DNA of 64,000 nt from Halorussus aquaticus (GCF_024218795.1 NZ_CP100400.1:2542001-2606000), one strand, 5' to 3'. Shown: positions 43,160 to 52,485, counted from the stretch's first letter. Made by a program: numbers and translations. Notes: generated from the letters alone by a model not told the origin.

Positions 43160-46100
43160 TCATTGCGTGGTCCCCTTGTCGCGGACGTCGAAGTCCTTCT
43201 GCGTGCCGATGCCCTCCCGGTCCTGCGGGAACTCGGCGTCGAAGCCGACCATCTTGCCGTCCTCCCACATGTTCAGGTCCTTAAGTTTCGACTCTGTGGC
43301 CTTCCAGAGTCGCACCATCGCTGGTTTGGTCTCCTGCATCTGGGTCTCGGCGTCGTAGCCCCGCGACGTGACGATGTTCGCGCTGTCGCCGATGGCGAAC
43401 GGAGCCATCCCGTCGGGGTACTTGTCCTCCAGACTCTTGCCGCGGAAGACCCCGCCCCAGTGGAACGGCAGGAATATCTCCCGCTGATTCGGCCGGTGAG
43501 TCACGCGGGCCTTCACCAGCACGGACCCGCGGTCGGTCGTCTGGACGACCACGAGGTCCCCGCCGTCCACGCCCGCCGAGACGCCGTCCTGATTCTGGCC
43601 TATCTGAGTGGCCTTCTTCGGGTGAATCTCGGCGTACATGTGGGGCTGGAGGTCCGCGAGGAAGACGTTCGAGCGCGACTCGGACCCGCCGCCCTGATGC
43701 TCGACCTGCCGTCCGGTCGTCATGATGGTGTCCATGCCCTGCTGGTTGGCCTTCTTGGTCGCCGTCTGCTGGATGGCGGCGTTGTTCTGGTCGAGTCGGT
43801 AGAAGTTGGTCTGGGTACCGTTCGCGGGCCACTGCTCGACCAAGTCCGGCCGCGGACTCTCGATGGGTTCGCGGTGGACAGGCACCGTGTCGAGGAAGTT
43901 CCACGCCACCGCCCGTGCCTTGCCGCGGCCGGTCGGCGCGTCGGGTTGCTTGGCGTCGTACTGCTGGTAGTCGGCCGGGTTGATACCCGACGCCGCGCCC
44001 TTGGGCTTGACGGTGCCGTTTTCGCGCATCTGCTGGAGTTTCTTCGCGGTGTCGAGAACCGACTTGTCCTCCCGGAGCGCGTACTCGTACGGCACCGAGA
44101 GCGCGTCCGGGTTGGTGATGTCTTCGGGCCACACCGTCGAGAACCCGGGGTACTGAGGCACGCCCTGAATGTCGCCCTGTCCGTCCCACCAGTCCGGGTT
44201 GTAGGACGCGCGGAGCATGTCCAGTCCCTTCTCGCCCTGTTGCTGGACCGTGTTCGTGAACGGGTACTGCTTTTCGTCGGGGATGTTGCCCGACTCGACC
44301 ATCTCGTTCCACTCCTTCTTCGTCGGCGCTTTCGTGCCCCAGCGAGCGCGGAAGTCCTGCCCGCCCTCTCTGGGGTCCAAGTCGTCGCGCCAGATGATGG
44401 GCGTCCCCGGATGGCCCTCGCCCCAGCAGGGCCACGGCAGTTGCCAGTACTCGCCCTCGACCGGCCCGGACTTGCCTTCGAGGTCCTCCGTACTGAAGGC
44501 GTAGTCGTACTCGTACTGGCGCTGGAGTCGCTGGGGGTCCTGCTGGTAGCCGATGGTCCGGACCCCGAGGTTTATCTCCTTCAGGCACTGCTCGTAGGTG
44601 GACTTCCCGTTGAACAGTTCCGGCCCGCCGCCCCAGTCGAAGTGCTCGCCGTGGCCCAACTCGGCGGCCAACTCCTGAATGATCTGCATGTCGGTCTTGG
44701 AGTTGTGGCTCGGCGGCCGGACCGGGTTGCGCCACTGGACAGACCGGTGGGAGTTGGTCACGGTGCCGTGGTGTTCGTACTGGCTGGAGGCGGGCAGGAT
44801 GATGACGCCGTCGTCGCGCTCGGCCATCACCGACGCCAGCGACGGGAACATGTCCACGACGACCAGCAGGTCGAGGTTCTCCATCGCCTTCTTCTGCTTG
44901 CCCATCTCGCTGATGGAGTTCACGGAGTGGCCGTCGAACACCGCGGCCCGGAGCCGGTTGGGTTGGTACAACTTCGACTGGTTCAGTCGCTCCTCCCTCG
45001 GGAGCGCCCCCTCGAACCACCGGGCGACCGTCAGCCCCTTCTGGAACATCATCGACCGACTCGGGACCTTGGCGTCGCCGACGTTGATGAACGCCGAGGT
45101 GGCCTCGGCGGCCTGGTCCTGCCACTTCTGCTTGGGCATGTTGTCGTACCGGCTGTTGAGGTCCTTGAACGACGTACTCCCGCTCGTCCACGGACTCTGG
45201 TCCCACACGTCGGCCCAGTAGGACCACGACCCGGGCGAGGTCACGCTGTAGTAGCCCGGCAGGATGTGGCTGTTCGGCCCGAGGTCGGTCGCCCCCTGCA
45301 CGTTCGAGTGGCCGCGCATGACCTGCAGGCCGCCGCCCGACCGGGCCGCCGACCCGGTCGCGAGGCTCAGCATCGCGTACGACCGAATGTGCTGGGTCCC
45401 GTTGTTGTGCTGGGTGCCGCCCATCGCCCACTCTATCTGGATGCTGGGCTTGTTCTCGATGACGAGGTCGCCGATTTCGCGGATGTCGGCCTCGTCTATC
45501 CACGTGATGTCCGAGACGGTGTCGAGGTCGTACCGGTCGAGTTCGGCCTCCACGTCCGGCCAACCGTTCACGCGCTCGGAGAGCATCTGCCGGTCGAGTT
45601 CGCCCTGCTCGCGCAGATAGCGCAGGAGGCCCATCATCAACGCCGTGTCCGTGCCGGGTCGGAGTCGGTAGAAGTGGTCGGCGTGGGCCGCGGTCTTGGT
45701 GAACCGCGGTTCGATGACGACTATCTTCCCCCCGCGCTTCTGGCCTTCGAGGATGTGTTGCATCGCTATCGGGTGGGCCTCCGCGGGGTTCTGCCCGATG
45801 ATGATGTCGAGGTCGAAGTTCCGGTAGTCGTTGATGGTGTTGGTCATCGCGCCGTACCCCCACGTGTTCGCCAGCCCCGCGACCGTCGTGGAGTGACAGA
45901 TGCGGGCCTGATGGTCCACGTTGGTCGTCCCGTAGAACGCGGCCAGTTTTCGGAAGGCGTAGGCCTCCTCGTTGGAGTGGTGGGCGCTCCCGAGCCACAT
46001 CACGCTGTCCGGCCCCGACTCCTCGCGGTACTTGTTCAGCTTCTGGCCGACCTCCGACATGGCCTCGTCCCACGACACCTTCCGCCACTCGCCGTTGACG

Positions 46101-46459
46101 AGTTTCAGCGGGTGTTTCAACCGTTTTGGCGAGTGTTCGCTGCCGTAGATGCCCGCGCCCTTCGAGCAGAGCGACCCGTTGTTGACGGGGTGCTCGTGCC
46201 ACGGTTCCTGTCCGACGAAGGCGTCGCCCTTGCGCTCGCCCTTGAATCCGCAACCCACCGCGCAGAAGTTGCAGATGGTCTTGACCGTCTCGGTCTGGCC
46301 GAGCGCGCCCTCCGGTTCCTCCTCACCCCCGTCGTCCTGCGCGAGTACTTGTCCCGTTGCGCTACCACCGAGTGCGACCGCCCCCGCCAGCGCGCTCGCC
46401 TTCACGAACGAACGCCTGTCGAGGTCGAGTGAAACTGGTTCCGTTGGTTCAGTACTCAT
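43160..46459 (-). CDS. fdhA: Formate dehydrogenase-type molybdopterin catalytic subunit
   Basis: 1099 residues. A Tat signal (LDRRSFVKASALAGAVAL, RR at 15-16) exports it folded. The first [4Fe-4S] cluster ligands are C63, C66, C70 and C98 (CNFCAVGCGFKG). C188 followed by H189 in ARICHSTTVAGL matches the Mo-Sec/Cys-His site of formate dehydrogenases; here Cys replaces selenocysteine. The long C-terminal DMSO-reductase-like domains hold the bis-molybdopterin. The cofactor faces the outside, with electrons passing to the Fe-S and cytochrome subunits. First gene of a four-gene operon. Substrate other than formate cannot be excluded. Confidence 0.88.
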   Translation of the reverse strand: MSTEPTEPVSLDLDRRSFVKASALAGAVALGGSATGQVLAQDDGGEEEPEGALGQTETVKTICNFCAVGCGFKGERKGDAFVGQEPWHEHPVNNGSLCSKGAGIYGSEHSPKRLKHPLKLVNGEWRKVSWDEAMSEVGQKLNKYREESGPDSVMWLGSAHHSNEEAYAFRKLAAFYGTTNVDHQARICHSTTVAGLANTWGYGAMTNTINDYRNFDLDIIIGQNPAEAHPIAMQHILEGQKRGGKIVVIEPRFTKTAAHADHFYRLRPGTDTALMMGLLRYLREQGELDRQMLSERVNGWPDVEAELDRYDLDTVSDITWIDEADIREIGDLVIENKPSIQIEWAMGGTQHNNGTQHIRSYAMLSLATGSAARSGGGLQVMRGHSNVQGATDLGPNSHILPGYYSVTSPGSWSYWADVWDQSPWTSGSTSFKDLNSRYDNMPKQKWQDQAAEATSAFINVGDAKVPSRSMMFQKGLTVARWFEGALPREERLNQSKLYQPNRLRAAVFDGHSVNSISEMGKQKKAMENLDLLVVVDMFPSLASVMAERDDGVIILPASSQYEHHGTVTNSHRSVQWRNPVRPPSHNSKTDMQIIQELAAELGHGEHFDWGGGPELFNGKSTYEQCLKEINLGVRTIGYQQDPQRLQRQYEYDYAFSTEDLEGKSGPVEGEYWQLPWPCWGEGHPGTPIIWRDDLDPREGGQDFRARWGTKAPTKKEWNEMVESGNIPDEKQYPFTNTVQQQGEKGLDMLRASYNPDWWDGQGDIQGVPQYPGFSTVWPEDITNPDALSVPYEYALREDKSVLDTAKKLQQMRENGTVKPKGAASGINPADYQQYDAKQPDAPTGRGKARAVAWNFLDTVPVHREPIESPRPDLVEQWPANGTQTNFYRLDQNNAAIQQTATKKANQQGMDTIMTTGRQVEHQGGGSESRSNVFLADLQPHMYAEIHPKKATQIGQNQDGVSAGVDGGDLVVVQTTDRGSVLVKARVTHRPNQREIFLPFHWGGVFRGKSLEDKYPDGMAPFAIGDSANIVTSRGYDAETQMQETKPAMVRLWKATESKLKDLNMWEDGKMVGFDAEFPQDREGIGTQKDFDVRDKGTTQ

Positions 46460-46645
46460 GGTACCCCCGTCGTGGCCTGTGCCTTGTCAGCACTTGCCAA
46501 TCCCTAGAACCGATTCAATTCTAACAATCATTAAAGTCCGGGTGCGCGTGACAACGGTTCATCACTACGTCAGACGGACGAATCGTGATGTGGCGTGTTG
46601 ACTCTGCGCAAGACCTTTGTCTGAACCGACTGTATCAGTACGGGC
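46460..46645. promoter_or_regulatory. Divergent control region of formate dehydrogenase operon and HdrA-like gene
   Basis: 186 bases. On the minus strand CTTTAATGATTG (about 46525-46536) is a TATA-like box leaving a ~40-base leader that ends in GGGGG four bases before the fdhA ATG, a Shine-Dalgarno. On the plus strand TTTGTCTG lies about 30 bases before 46646. Inverted half-sites GAACCG (46507-46512) and CGGTTC (46555-46560), and CATCAC/GTGATG (46560-46565 and 46585-46590), could bind regulators. Confidence 0.4.
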
Positions 46646-48865
46646 ATGAAGACGGGGGCGTTCGTCTGCTCGTGCGGGGAAACGTGCGACGTAGACCTCG
46701 AAGGGGTACGAGAGAGCGTCGAAGGGGTGGACGTGGTGGCGAGTTCGCGCCTGCTCTGCGAGGACGGACTCGCGGCCATGGAGCAGGTCGTCGACGAGTA
46801 CGAACTCGACCAGTTCCTCGTGACCGCCCCGGAGGAGCGGTGTAAGCGGAAGTTCCGCGAGTTCGCGGTCCAGAAGGGACTCCACCCGGAGGCTGCCGCG
46901 TTCGTGAACCACCGCGAGGGCGCGGGATGGGTCCACGACGAACCCGCGGCGACCGAGAAGACCGCCAGACTGCTCAACGCGAGACGGGTCGCACTGGAGG
47001 AGGAAGCCGTCTCGCGCTCGGTCTCTCGCGAGGCGGGCAAGTCGGTCGCGGTCGTCGGCGACGCCGAGACGGCGGCCGCGCTGGCCGACACCGCCGACGT
47101 GACGCTGGTCGCGGACGGCCGGGAGTTCGCCGACACCGACGCCGACTTCGACGACGTGACCGTCGAGCGCGGCCGCGTGGTCGGCGTCGAGGGGCGCTAC
47201 GGCGACTTCGAAATCGCGCTCGAAGCGCGCGTGACCGACGACTGCATCGGGTGCATGGAGTGCGTCCGGCGGGGTCCAGACGACGGCGTCACCCGACTCC
47301 CGGTGGATATCTCGCCGGAGACTGCGGCCGCGGCGACCGGCGACTCGCCAGCGGGAGAGGACGGCGCGGCCGGAGACGACCCGACGGTCGCCGACGGCGG
47401 GACCCCCGGATGGGTCGAGTGCTGCCCCACCGACGCCATCGAACTCGGGGGCGTCGAGCGGACGATAGCGGCCGACCAGATTGTGTATCCGGGCGCGGAC
47501 CGCGAGACGAGGGGCGGTCGAGTCGGGTTCTACACCGGTCCCGTGGACGCGGCGACCGTCGCGGCGGTCGAAGACCTGCTCGGCGGCGTCGAGAAGCCCA
47601 AACACCTCGACCTCGACATGGACGTGTGCGCGTCGGGCGAATCGAGCCAGATGGGGTGCAACGAGTGCGTGGAGGCCTGCCCCCACGGCGCGGTCGAGCG
47701 CCCCCGAATCGACGAGGTCGAGTTCGACGAGGTGGCCTGTCAGGACTGCGGGGCGTGCACGAGCGCGTGCCCGACCGGCGCGACCAAACTCCGGGAGCCT
47801 TCGAACCGCCGCGTCGCCCGCGAGGTGGAGGCCCTGCTGGAGGACCCCAACTCCGGCGGGTGGCTGTTCGGCGGGAGCGACCCCATCGGCGAGCAGGTGG
47901 TGGCGTTCGTCTGCTCGGAGCGGGCCGCCCGCGCGCTCCGGGAGTACGGTCGCGACGCGACTGCCGAAGGCGCGGAGTTCGAATACCATCCCGTCCTGCC
48001 GGTGTCGATGCCGTGCGCCGACGCGGTGGGCGAGGCCCACGCGATGCACGCGCTGGCGGCGGGTGCCGACGGCGTCGCGGTGGTCGGGTGCGGCGGCGAC
48101 TGCCAGCACTCCGGGCCGGACCCGAAGGCCGAACTCGTGGACAGACTGAACTGCGCGTCCGCCGACCTCGGACTCGGCGAGCGCGCGACTTTCCTCGCGC
48201 CCGACCCCGAGGACGCCGCGGGGTTCGCCGAGTCGCTGGACGAGTTCGTCGATGGTCTCGACGAGTCGCCGGTTCCGGCGGGCGAGTACGAGGCGACCGG
48301 CGGCATCGCCGACGAGGACCGACCGAACCCCGAGTTCGACAGTCACGGCTGGACCGTAGAGAGCGTCCGTGCGATTCTGGACCACGCCGACCCCGAGCGC
48401 GAGGTGATTCGCGGACTGAAGGACTTCGGCAGAATGGAAGTCAGCGACGACTGCGCGCTGACGCCGACCTGCACGAACCTCTGCCCGACCGACGCGATTC
48501 GGCGGCGCGAGGGGAATCTGGAGTTCAACCACGAGCGGTGCGTCAACTGCGGCCTCTGCGAGGAGGGATGTCCCGAGACGGCCATCGAGATGCGGGACGG
48601 ACTGGACCTGTCGCTCCTGCCGGAGAACCGCGAGCGACCGTCGGGCGACGCGGACGGCGAACCCGACGACCCCGCGTGGACGACGGTGATGGAGGGCGAG
48701 ATGCGCGAGTGCGTCCGGTGCGGCAAGCCCTTCACCAGCGAGGCCTCGGCCGAGAAAATCGAGGGCGAGGTCGGCGGGATGGTGGCCGGACTCGCGCCGG
48801 ACTCGGACCACAGCGTCTTCGAGTACTGCGGGGACTGCCGCGCCAGACTCCTCTTCGAGGGGTGA
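46646..48865 (+). CDS. HdrA/MvhD-like multi-cluster iron-sulfur protein
   Basis: 739 residues. N-terminal CSCGETC (residues 8-14) matches the extra cluster site of heterodisulfide reductase HdrA. The Rossmann segment that follows (VAVVGDAETAAALADTADVTL) lacks the GxGxxG of HdrA and is shortened, so FAD binding is doubtful. Then come ferredoxin-like motifs (CIGCMEC...CCPTDA; CNECVEACPHGA; CQDCGACTSACPTGA), an MvhD/FlpD-type domain (CSERAARAL, MPCADAV, GCGGDCQHSG), and a C-terminal dicluster ferredoxin (CTNLCPTDA, CVNCGLCEEGCPETA) plus a CxxC...CxxC zinc-like pair. Cytoplasmic. Divergent from fdhA and 42 bases ahead of a TorD-like chaperone; probably handles electrons for this enzyme. Confidence 0.85.
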   Translation: MKTGAFVCSCGETCDVDLEGVRESVEGVDVVASSRLLCEDGLAAMEQVVDEYELDQFLVTAPEERCKRKFREFAVQKGLHPEAAAFVNHREGAGWVHDEPAATEKTARLLNARRVALEEEAVSRSVSREAGKSVAVVGDAETAAALADTADVTLVADGREFADTDADFDDVTVERGRVVGVEGRYGDFEIALEARVTDDCIGCMECVRRGPDDGVTRLPVDISPETAAAATGDSPAGEDGAAGDDPTVADGGTPGWVECCPTDAIELGGVERTIAADQIVYPGADRETRGGRVGFYTGPVDAATVAAVEDLLGGVEKPKHLDLDMDVCASGESSQMGCNECVEACPHGAVERPRIDEVEFDEVACQDCGACTSACPTGATKLREPSNRRVAREVEALLEDPNSGGWLFGGSDPIGEQVVAFVCSERAARALREYGRDATAEGAEFEYHPVLPVSMPCADAVGEAHAMHALAAGADGVAVVGCGGDCQHSGPDPKAELVDRLNCASADLGLGERATFLAPDPEDAAGFAESLDEFVDGLDESPVPAGEYEATGGIADEDRPNPEFDSHGWTVESVRAILDHADPEREVIRGLKDFGRMEVSDDCALTPTCTNLCPTDAIRRREGNLEFNHERCVNCGLCEEGCPETAIEMRDGLDLSLLPENRERPSGDADGEPDDPAWTTVMEGEMRECVRCGKPFTSEASAEKIEGEVGGMVAGLAPDSDHSVFEYCGDCRARLLFEG

Positions 48866-48907
48866 CGAGACGGACCGACGACACCACGAACGACCAACTG
48901 AAGACCC

Positions 48908-49534
48908 ATGGACGAACGCCAACTCTACGACGCGCGCATCGAACTCCTCGACTACGCCATCGACACCTTCTGGGACACCCCGAGGGAGTCGTTCGTGGCG
49001 AACCTGCTGGAGGGCGAGATTCGGATACCGGGCGAGGAGGTGAACCCGGCGATGGACGAGGGGTTCGCGCAACTGGAACGCTTCGTCGAGGCCAACGAGG
49101 GCCGGTCGGTCGAGGACGTGCAGGACGAACTGGCGACCGAGTTCACTCGGGTCTTCGTCGGCCCGCGCCCGCCCGTCCTCGCCCACGAGACGTACTACCG
49201 AGAGGACGAGGACTTCCTCGGCGAGGGACTCGCGGCGGTGTCGGCGAGTTACGCCGCGGCCGGGTGGTCGCCGCCGGAGGCGTATCCCGAGGAGGACGAC
49301 CACCTCGCGGTCGAGTTGTCGTTCCTCCGCTATCTGGTGGACCGCCAGCGCGCGGGCGACGAGGAGACGTTCGGCTACGAGCGCGTCTTTCTGGACGAAC
49401 ACCTCCTGCACTGGGTGGACGCGTTCGCCGAGGACGTGCTGGACGAGACCGACGAACCGTTCTACCGGGCCGGGGCGAACGTCGTCGCGGGACTCGCCGA
49501 GTTCGAGGACGAACTGGTCGCGCAGATGGTGTAA
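48908..49534 (+). CDS. TorD/DmsD-family molybdoenzyme chaperone
   Basis: 208 residues, all helical. The family signature E-x-x-D-H-L-A-x-E-L appears as EEDDHLAVELSFLRYL near residue 135. Such proteins bind the Tat signal of a molybdoenzyme and hold it until its cofactor is inserted. Here the obvious client is the Tat-exported catalytic subunit encoded on the opposite strand. It follows the HdrA/MvhD-like gene by 42 bases and is probably cotranscribed. Confidence 0.9.
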   Translation: MDERQLYDARIELLDYAIDTFWDTPRESFVANLLEGEIRIPGEEVNPAMDEGFAQLERFVEANEGRSVEDVQDELATEFTRVFVGPRPPVLAHETYYREDEDFLGEGLAAVSASYAAAGWSPPEAYPEEDDHLAVELSFLRYLVDRQRAGDEETFGYERVFLDEHLLHWVDAFAEDVLDETDEPFYRAGANVVAGLAEFEDELVAQMV

Positions 49535-49601
49535 CCCCGTTTCTCACCGCCGACGACCGAGAGGAACTCGTTTCCGTCAGGGCTGCGTGGGATAGCACGG
49601 C

Positions 49602-50399
49602 ATGAACGCCTCGCCGAACGTCCTCCTGACGAACGACGACGGGATAGACGCTATCGGACTCCGCGCGATGCACGACGCCCTCTCGGCGGTCGCCGACGTG
49701 ACCGTGGTCGCGCCCGACGGAGACCGGAGCGGCGTCTCGCGGGCCGACTCGCTGGAGTTCGAAGTCGAGAAGCGGTCGCTGGGAATCGCCGTGGACGGGA
49801 CGCCCGTGGACTGCGTGCAGTACGCGCGAGGCGGACTGGACGCGGAGTTCGACGTGGTGGTGTCGGGGTGCAACGACGGTCCGAACCTCGGCGCGCACAA
49901 GATAGAGCGCTCCGGGACGGTGTGCGCCGCGATAGAGGCCGGGTTCCTCGGTATCCCCGGCGTCGCGCTCTCGGTGTACGACCCGCCGGAAGGGAGTCGG
50001 GAGTTCGACCGCGAGGACTACGCGGAGGCCGGGCGCGTCGCCGAGTTTCTGGTCCGACGACTCGCCGCCGCAGACCTCCCGGAGGGGTTCGATTACCTAA
50101 ATGTCAACGTCCCGGCCGACGCGGACGACCCCCGACTCCGGGTCACCGAACCCGCCTACCACTTCGACGTGCGAATCGACGAGACCGACGACGGGAGTTA
50201 CCGCGCGTGGGACCACTTCTACGACCCGTTGCATCCGGACGTTGACGCCGAGATGACCGACGACGTCGGCACCGACCGTCGAGCGGTCGCGGACGAGGAG
50301 ATATCGGTGTCGCCGCTGTCGGTCCGCCACCGGACGCCCGACGCCGAGGCGGTCGAACCGCTGGTGGCGGACTACCCCGAACGTGTGTCGGAGGTCTGA
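49602..50399 (+). CDS. surE: 5'/3'-nucleotidase SurE
   Basis: 265 residues. SurE motifs are intact: VLLTNDDGIDAIGLRAM at the N-terminus (metal-binding DD), PDGDRSGVSR, the SGCNDGPNLG site and GTVCAAIEAGFLGIPGVALS. It removes phosphate from nucleoside 5'- and 3'-monophosphates, with a metal ion. It is preceded by a 67-base gap after the chaperone gene. The following three genes are convergent. Confidence 0.95.
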   Translation: MNASPNVLLTNDDGIDAIGLRAMHDALSAVADVTVVAPDGDRSGVSRADSLEFEVEKRSLGIAVDGTPVDCVQYARGGLDAEFDVVVSGCNDGPNLGAHKIERSGTVCAAIEAGFLGIPGVALSVYDPPEGSREFDREDYAEAGRVAEFLVRRLAAADLPEGFDYLNVNVPADADDPRLRVTEPAYHFDVRIDETDDGSYRAWDHFYDPLHPDVDAEMTDDVGTDRRAVADEEISVSPLSVRHRTPDAEAVEPLVADYPERVSEV

Positions 50400-50412
50400 C
50401 CCCCCGCGAAGG

Positions 50413-50652
50413 CTACTCCTCGACGGTCAGGAACACCGCACCGAACAGCGCGACCAGCGACGCGGCCGAGAGCGCGAGCGCGACCGGGGTCGCCGTCGCC
50501 ACCGCCTGCTCCATCCGGAAGTACCAGCGCCACGTCTGCTGGGTCTCGGCGACGGCCGCGACCAGTCCCACGCCCGCGACGACGACCAGCAGCGCCCCGA
50601 CGAGGACGAGGGGGACGACCCGCGCCGCTCGACGGGCGGGCAGGTCACGCAT
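50413..50652 (-). CDS. Two-span small membrane protein (third of trio)
   Basis: 79 residues with two hydrophobic segments (about 13-34, VPLVLVGALLVVVAGVGLVAAV, and 55-75). Between them lies ETQQTWRWYFRMEQ, sharing the TW-x-W motif with the gene just upstream (GTWHWSIHLE). The two genes overlap by eight bases and appear to be a duplicated pair. Function unknown. Confidence 0.65.
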   Translation of the reverse strand: MRDLPARRAARVVPLVLVGALLVVVAGVGLVAAVAETQQTWRWYFRMEQAVATATPVALALSAASLVALFGAVFLTVEE

Positions 50653-50968
50653 CTGACCACCGTCCGCGAACCGCGACGAACAGGCCGAACAGCGGGACGA
50701 GGACCGCCAGCAGGTACCGGACGAACAGGCCGACGTAGCTCAGCGTCGATTCGAGGTGGATGGACCAGTGCCACGTCCCCTTCACCTCTGCGATGATGGC
50801 GATGGTGCCGATGACCAGCAGCGAGAGACCGAGGAGCGCGGTCAGCGCGTACACCGACCGCCGGAGGACGCCCAGCGCTCGGCGTCGGTGGGGTCGGTCG
50901 GTCCTCGCGCGGTCGGGCGCGGACTGGTCGGGCGCGGGTCGGTCGTGCGAACGGTGGTCTCCCTGCAT
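50645..50968 (-). CDS. Two-span small membrane protein (second of trio)
   Basis: 107 residues. An N-terminal ~35-residue polar, His/Arg-rich tail (RPAPDQSAPDRARTDRPHRR) precedes two membrane segments (about 40-60 and 78-99). The GTWHWSIHLEST stretch between them mirrors the neighbour's QTWRWYFRMEQA. It follows the tiny gene ending at 50972 by three bases and overlaps the next by eight, so the three form one operon. Confidence 0.65.
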   Translation of the reverse strand: MQGDHRSHDRPAPDQSAPDRARTDRPHRRRALGVLRRSVYALTALLGLSLLVIGTIAIIAEVKGTWHWSIHLESTLSYVGLFVRYLLAVLVPLFGLFVAVRGRWSDA

Positions 50969-50971
50969 GTG

Positions 50972-51112
50972 CTACCCCCAGTAGGTCCGATAGGCGTCGT
51001 AGACGACGAGACCGAAGACGAGCGCACCCACCGCGAGTATCGCGCTCGCGGCGTCGAGCGCCAGCGGTAGGTCCATTCCGGTCCCGCCGTGGAGCGGTCC
51101 GATTGCGGCCAC
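50972..51112 (-). CDS. Tiny single-span membrane protein (first of trio)
   Basis: 46 residues from a GTG start; a hydrophobic stretch (LALDAASAILAVGALVFGLV) is followed by VYDAYRTYWG. An in-frame ATG at 51139 would give 55 residues, but GTTTATGA at 51142-51135 makes a better TATA box, 30 bases before the GTG at 51112. Nearly all third bases are G or C, supporting coding. It ends three bases before the next gene of the trio. Confidence 0.55.
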   Translation of the reverse strand: MAAIGPLHGGTGMDLPLALDAASAILAVGALVFGLVVYDAYRTYWG

Positions 51113-51255
51113 TACTCGTGGTATGGGAGTCTTCATCATAAACATTTGCGGCTATATTGAACCGGTGTCCGGGTCGTCGAGCGCGGTGACGGCGGACGGA
51201 GAAGTCGGGAGCAACGCTTTTGCCCGTCGCCGCGCTAGCGCACGCGATTACCACG

Positions 51256-52482
51256 ATGGCCTCACGACGCCGCCTGCTGGGGAAACTCGCGGGCGCGGCG
51301 GCCGCGGCGGGACTCGCGGGGTGTTCGCAGTTCCGGGCGACCGGCGACCGCGAGACGACACTCGACCTGCCGGAGAACCCGCACGACCTGCCGAGCAGAC
51401 AGCACGCGTGGAACGCGGTCTCTCGGGGCGACGAACACGGCAACCCTCAGTTGCCGCGCCACCACCTCGTTCTCCTGCTGGACCTCGCGGAGTCGCCCTC
51501 GGTCGAGGCGGCCGAACGAGTCGAGCGCGCGATGCGGACGCTCGAATCGGCCTACGACTGGTCCTCGGACGGACTGCTCCACGCGCTCTCGTGGGGGACT
51601 CGCTACTTCGAGCGCGTCGGCGCGCTGGACTCGTCTCCGGTCCGGCGGCCGGAGGTGCTGTCGCGGACCGACGACCCCGACCTGTTGGAGTTCGACGCCG
51701 CGCTGGTGCTGGCGAGCGACGCCGCCTCGAACCTCCGGGCCGCCGAGGCCGCGATGTTCGAGGACAGAGACGCGCTCGCGGGGGAGTCAGTGGACGCCCG
51801 CCTCGGCGACGCGTTCGACGTGGCCGAGCGCCGGACGGGGTTCCGCGGGGCCGGACTGCCCCTCGAACACACCGACGCCGAGGGCGTCCCGGAGAGTCCG
51901 CCCCTCTCGGAGGGCGACCGGATGTTCATGGGTTTCAAGTCGGGACTCGAAGGGACGCAGGCCAGCGAGGACCGCGTGACCATCGACTCGGGCGCGTACG
52001 CGGGCGGGACGACTATGCACGTGAGCCACCTCCGCCAGTCGCTCGACGAGTGGTTCCGGGCGTTCGACGACGCGGGACGAGTCGCCCGGATGTTCTCGCC
52101 GGAGTTCTCGCCCGCCGACGTTGCGAACTTCACCGACGACGTTCCGTTCAGCGACGACGTGACGGGCCACGCCAAAGAGTTCGACGTAGTGGGCCATCAG
52201 GAGAAGGTCGCCCAGACGCGGAAGGACGGCGAACCGCTGTTGCTCCGCCGGGACTTCAACACCGTGGACGGCGGCCACGCCGGGGTCCACTTCCTCTCGC
52301 TCCAGCAGTCGCTGTCGGAGTTCGAGCGCACGCGGAAGGCGATGAACGGGTGGTACGTCCGGGACGACAGCCCCGACATCACCGACCGCGAGAACAACGG
52401 CATCCTCGACTTCGTCTCCGTCCAATCGCGGGCGAACTTCTACGTCCCGCCCCGCGCGAAGCGGTCGTTCCCGCAGTTGTGA
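51256..52482 (+). CDS. DyP-like Tat lipoprotein (DUF7405 type)
   Basis: 408 residues with a Tat lipoprotein signal (MASRRRLLGKLAGAAAAAGL, lipid Cys at 23). The fold follows dye-decolorising peroxidases: paired ferredoxin-like domains, a conserved loop GFKSG at 226-230 where active DyPs have GFKDG, and a downstream RRDFNTVDGGHAGVHFLSLQ stretch that resembles the DyP haem region. The catalytic Asp of the loop is Ser (residue 229), so ordinary peroxidase activity is doubtful. It is surface-anchored. I recall haloarchaeal homologs as DUF7405, but that name is from memory. Confidence 0.7.
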   Translation: MASRRRLLGKLAGAAAAAGLAGCSQFRATGDRETTLDLPENPHDLPSRQHAWNAVSRGDEHGNPQLPRHHLVLLLDLAESPSVEAAERVERAMRTLESAYDWSSDGLLHALSWGTRYFERVGALDSSPVRRPEVLSRTDDPDLLEFDAALVLASDAASNLRAAEAAMFEDRDALAGESVDARLGDAFDVAERRTGFRGAGLPLEHTDAEGVPESPPLSEGDRMFMGFKSGLEGTQASEDRVTIDSGAYAGGTTMHVSHLRQSLDEWFRAFDDAGRVARMFSPEFSPADVANFTDDVPFSDDVTGHAKEFDVVGHQEKVAQTRKDGEPLLLRRDFNTVDGGHAGVHFLSLQQSLSEFERTRKAMNGWYVRDDSPDITDRENNGILDFVSVQSRANFYVPPRAKRSFPQL

Positions 52483-52485
52483 CGG

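Noticed and set aside
43130..46432. 1100-codon open frame on the plus strand
   Set aside because: It is antisense to the formate dehydrogenase catalytic gene, whose sequence motifs are complete; high GC at third positions opens the complementary frame.
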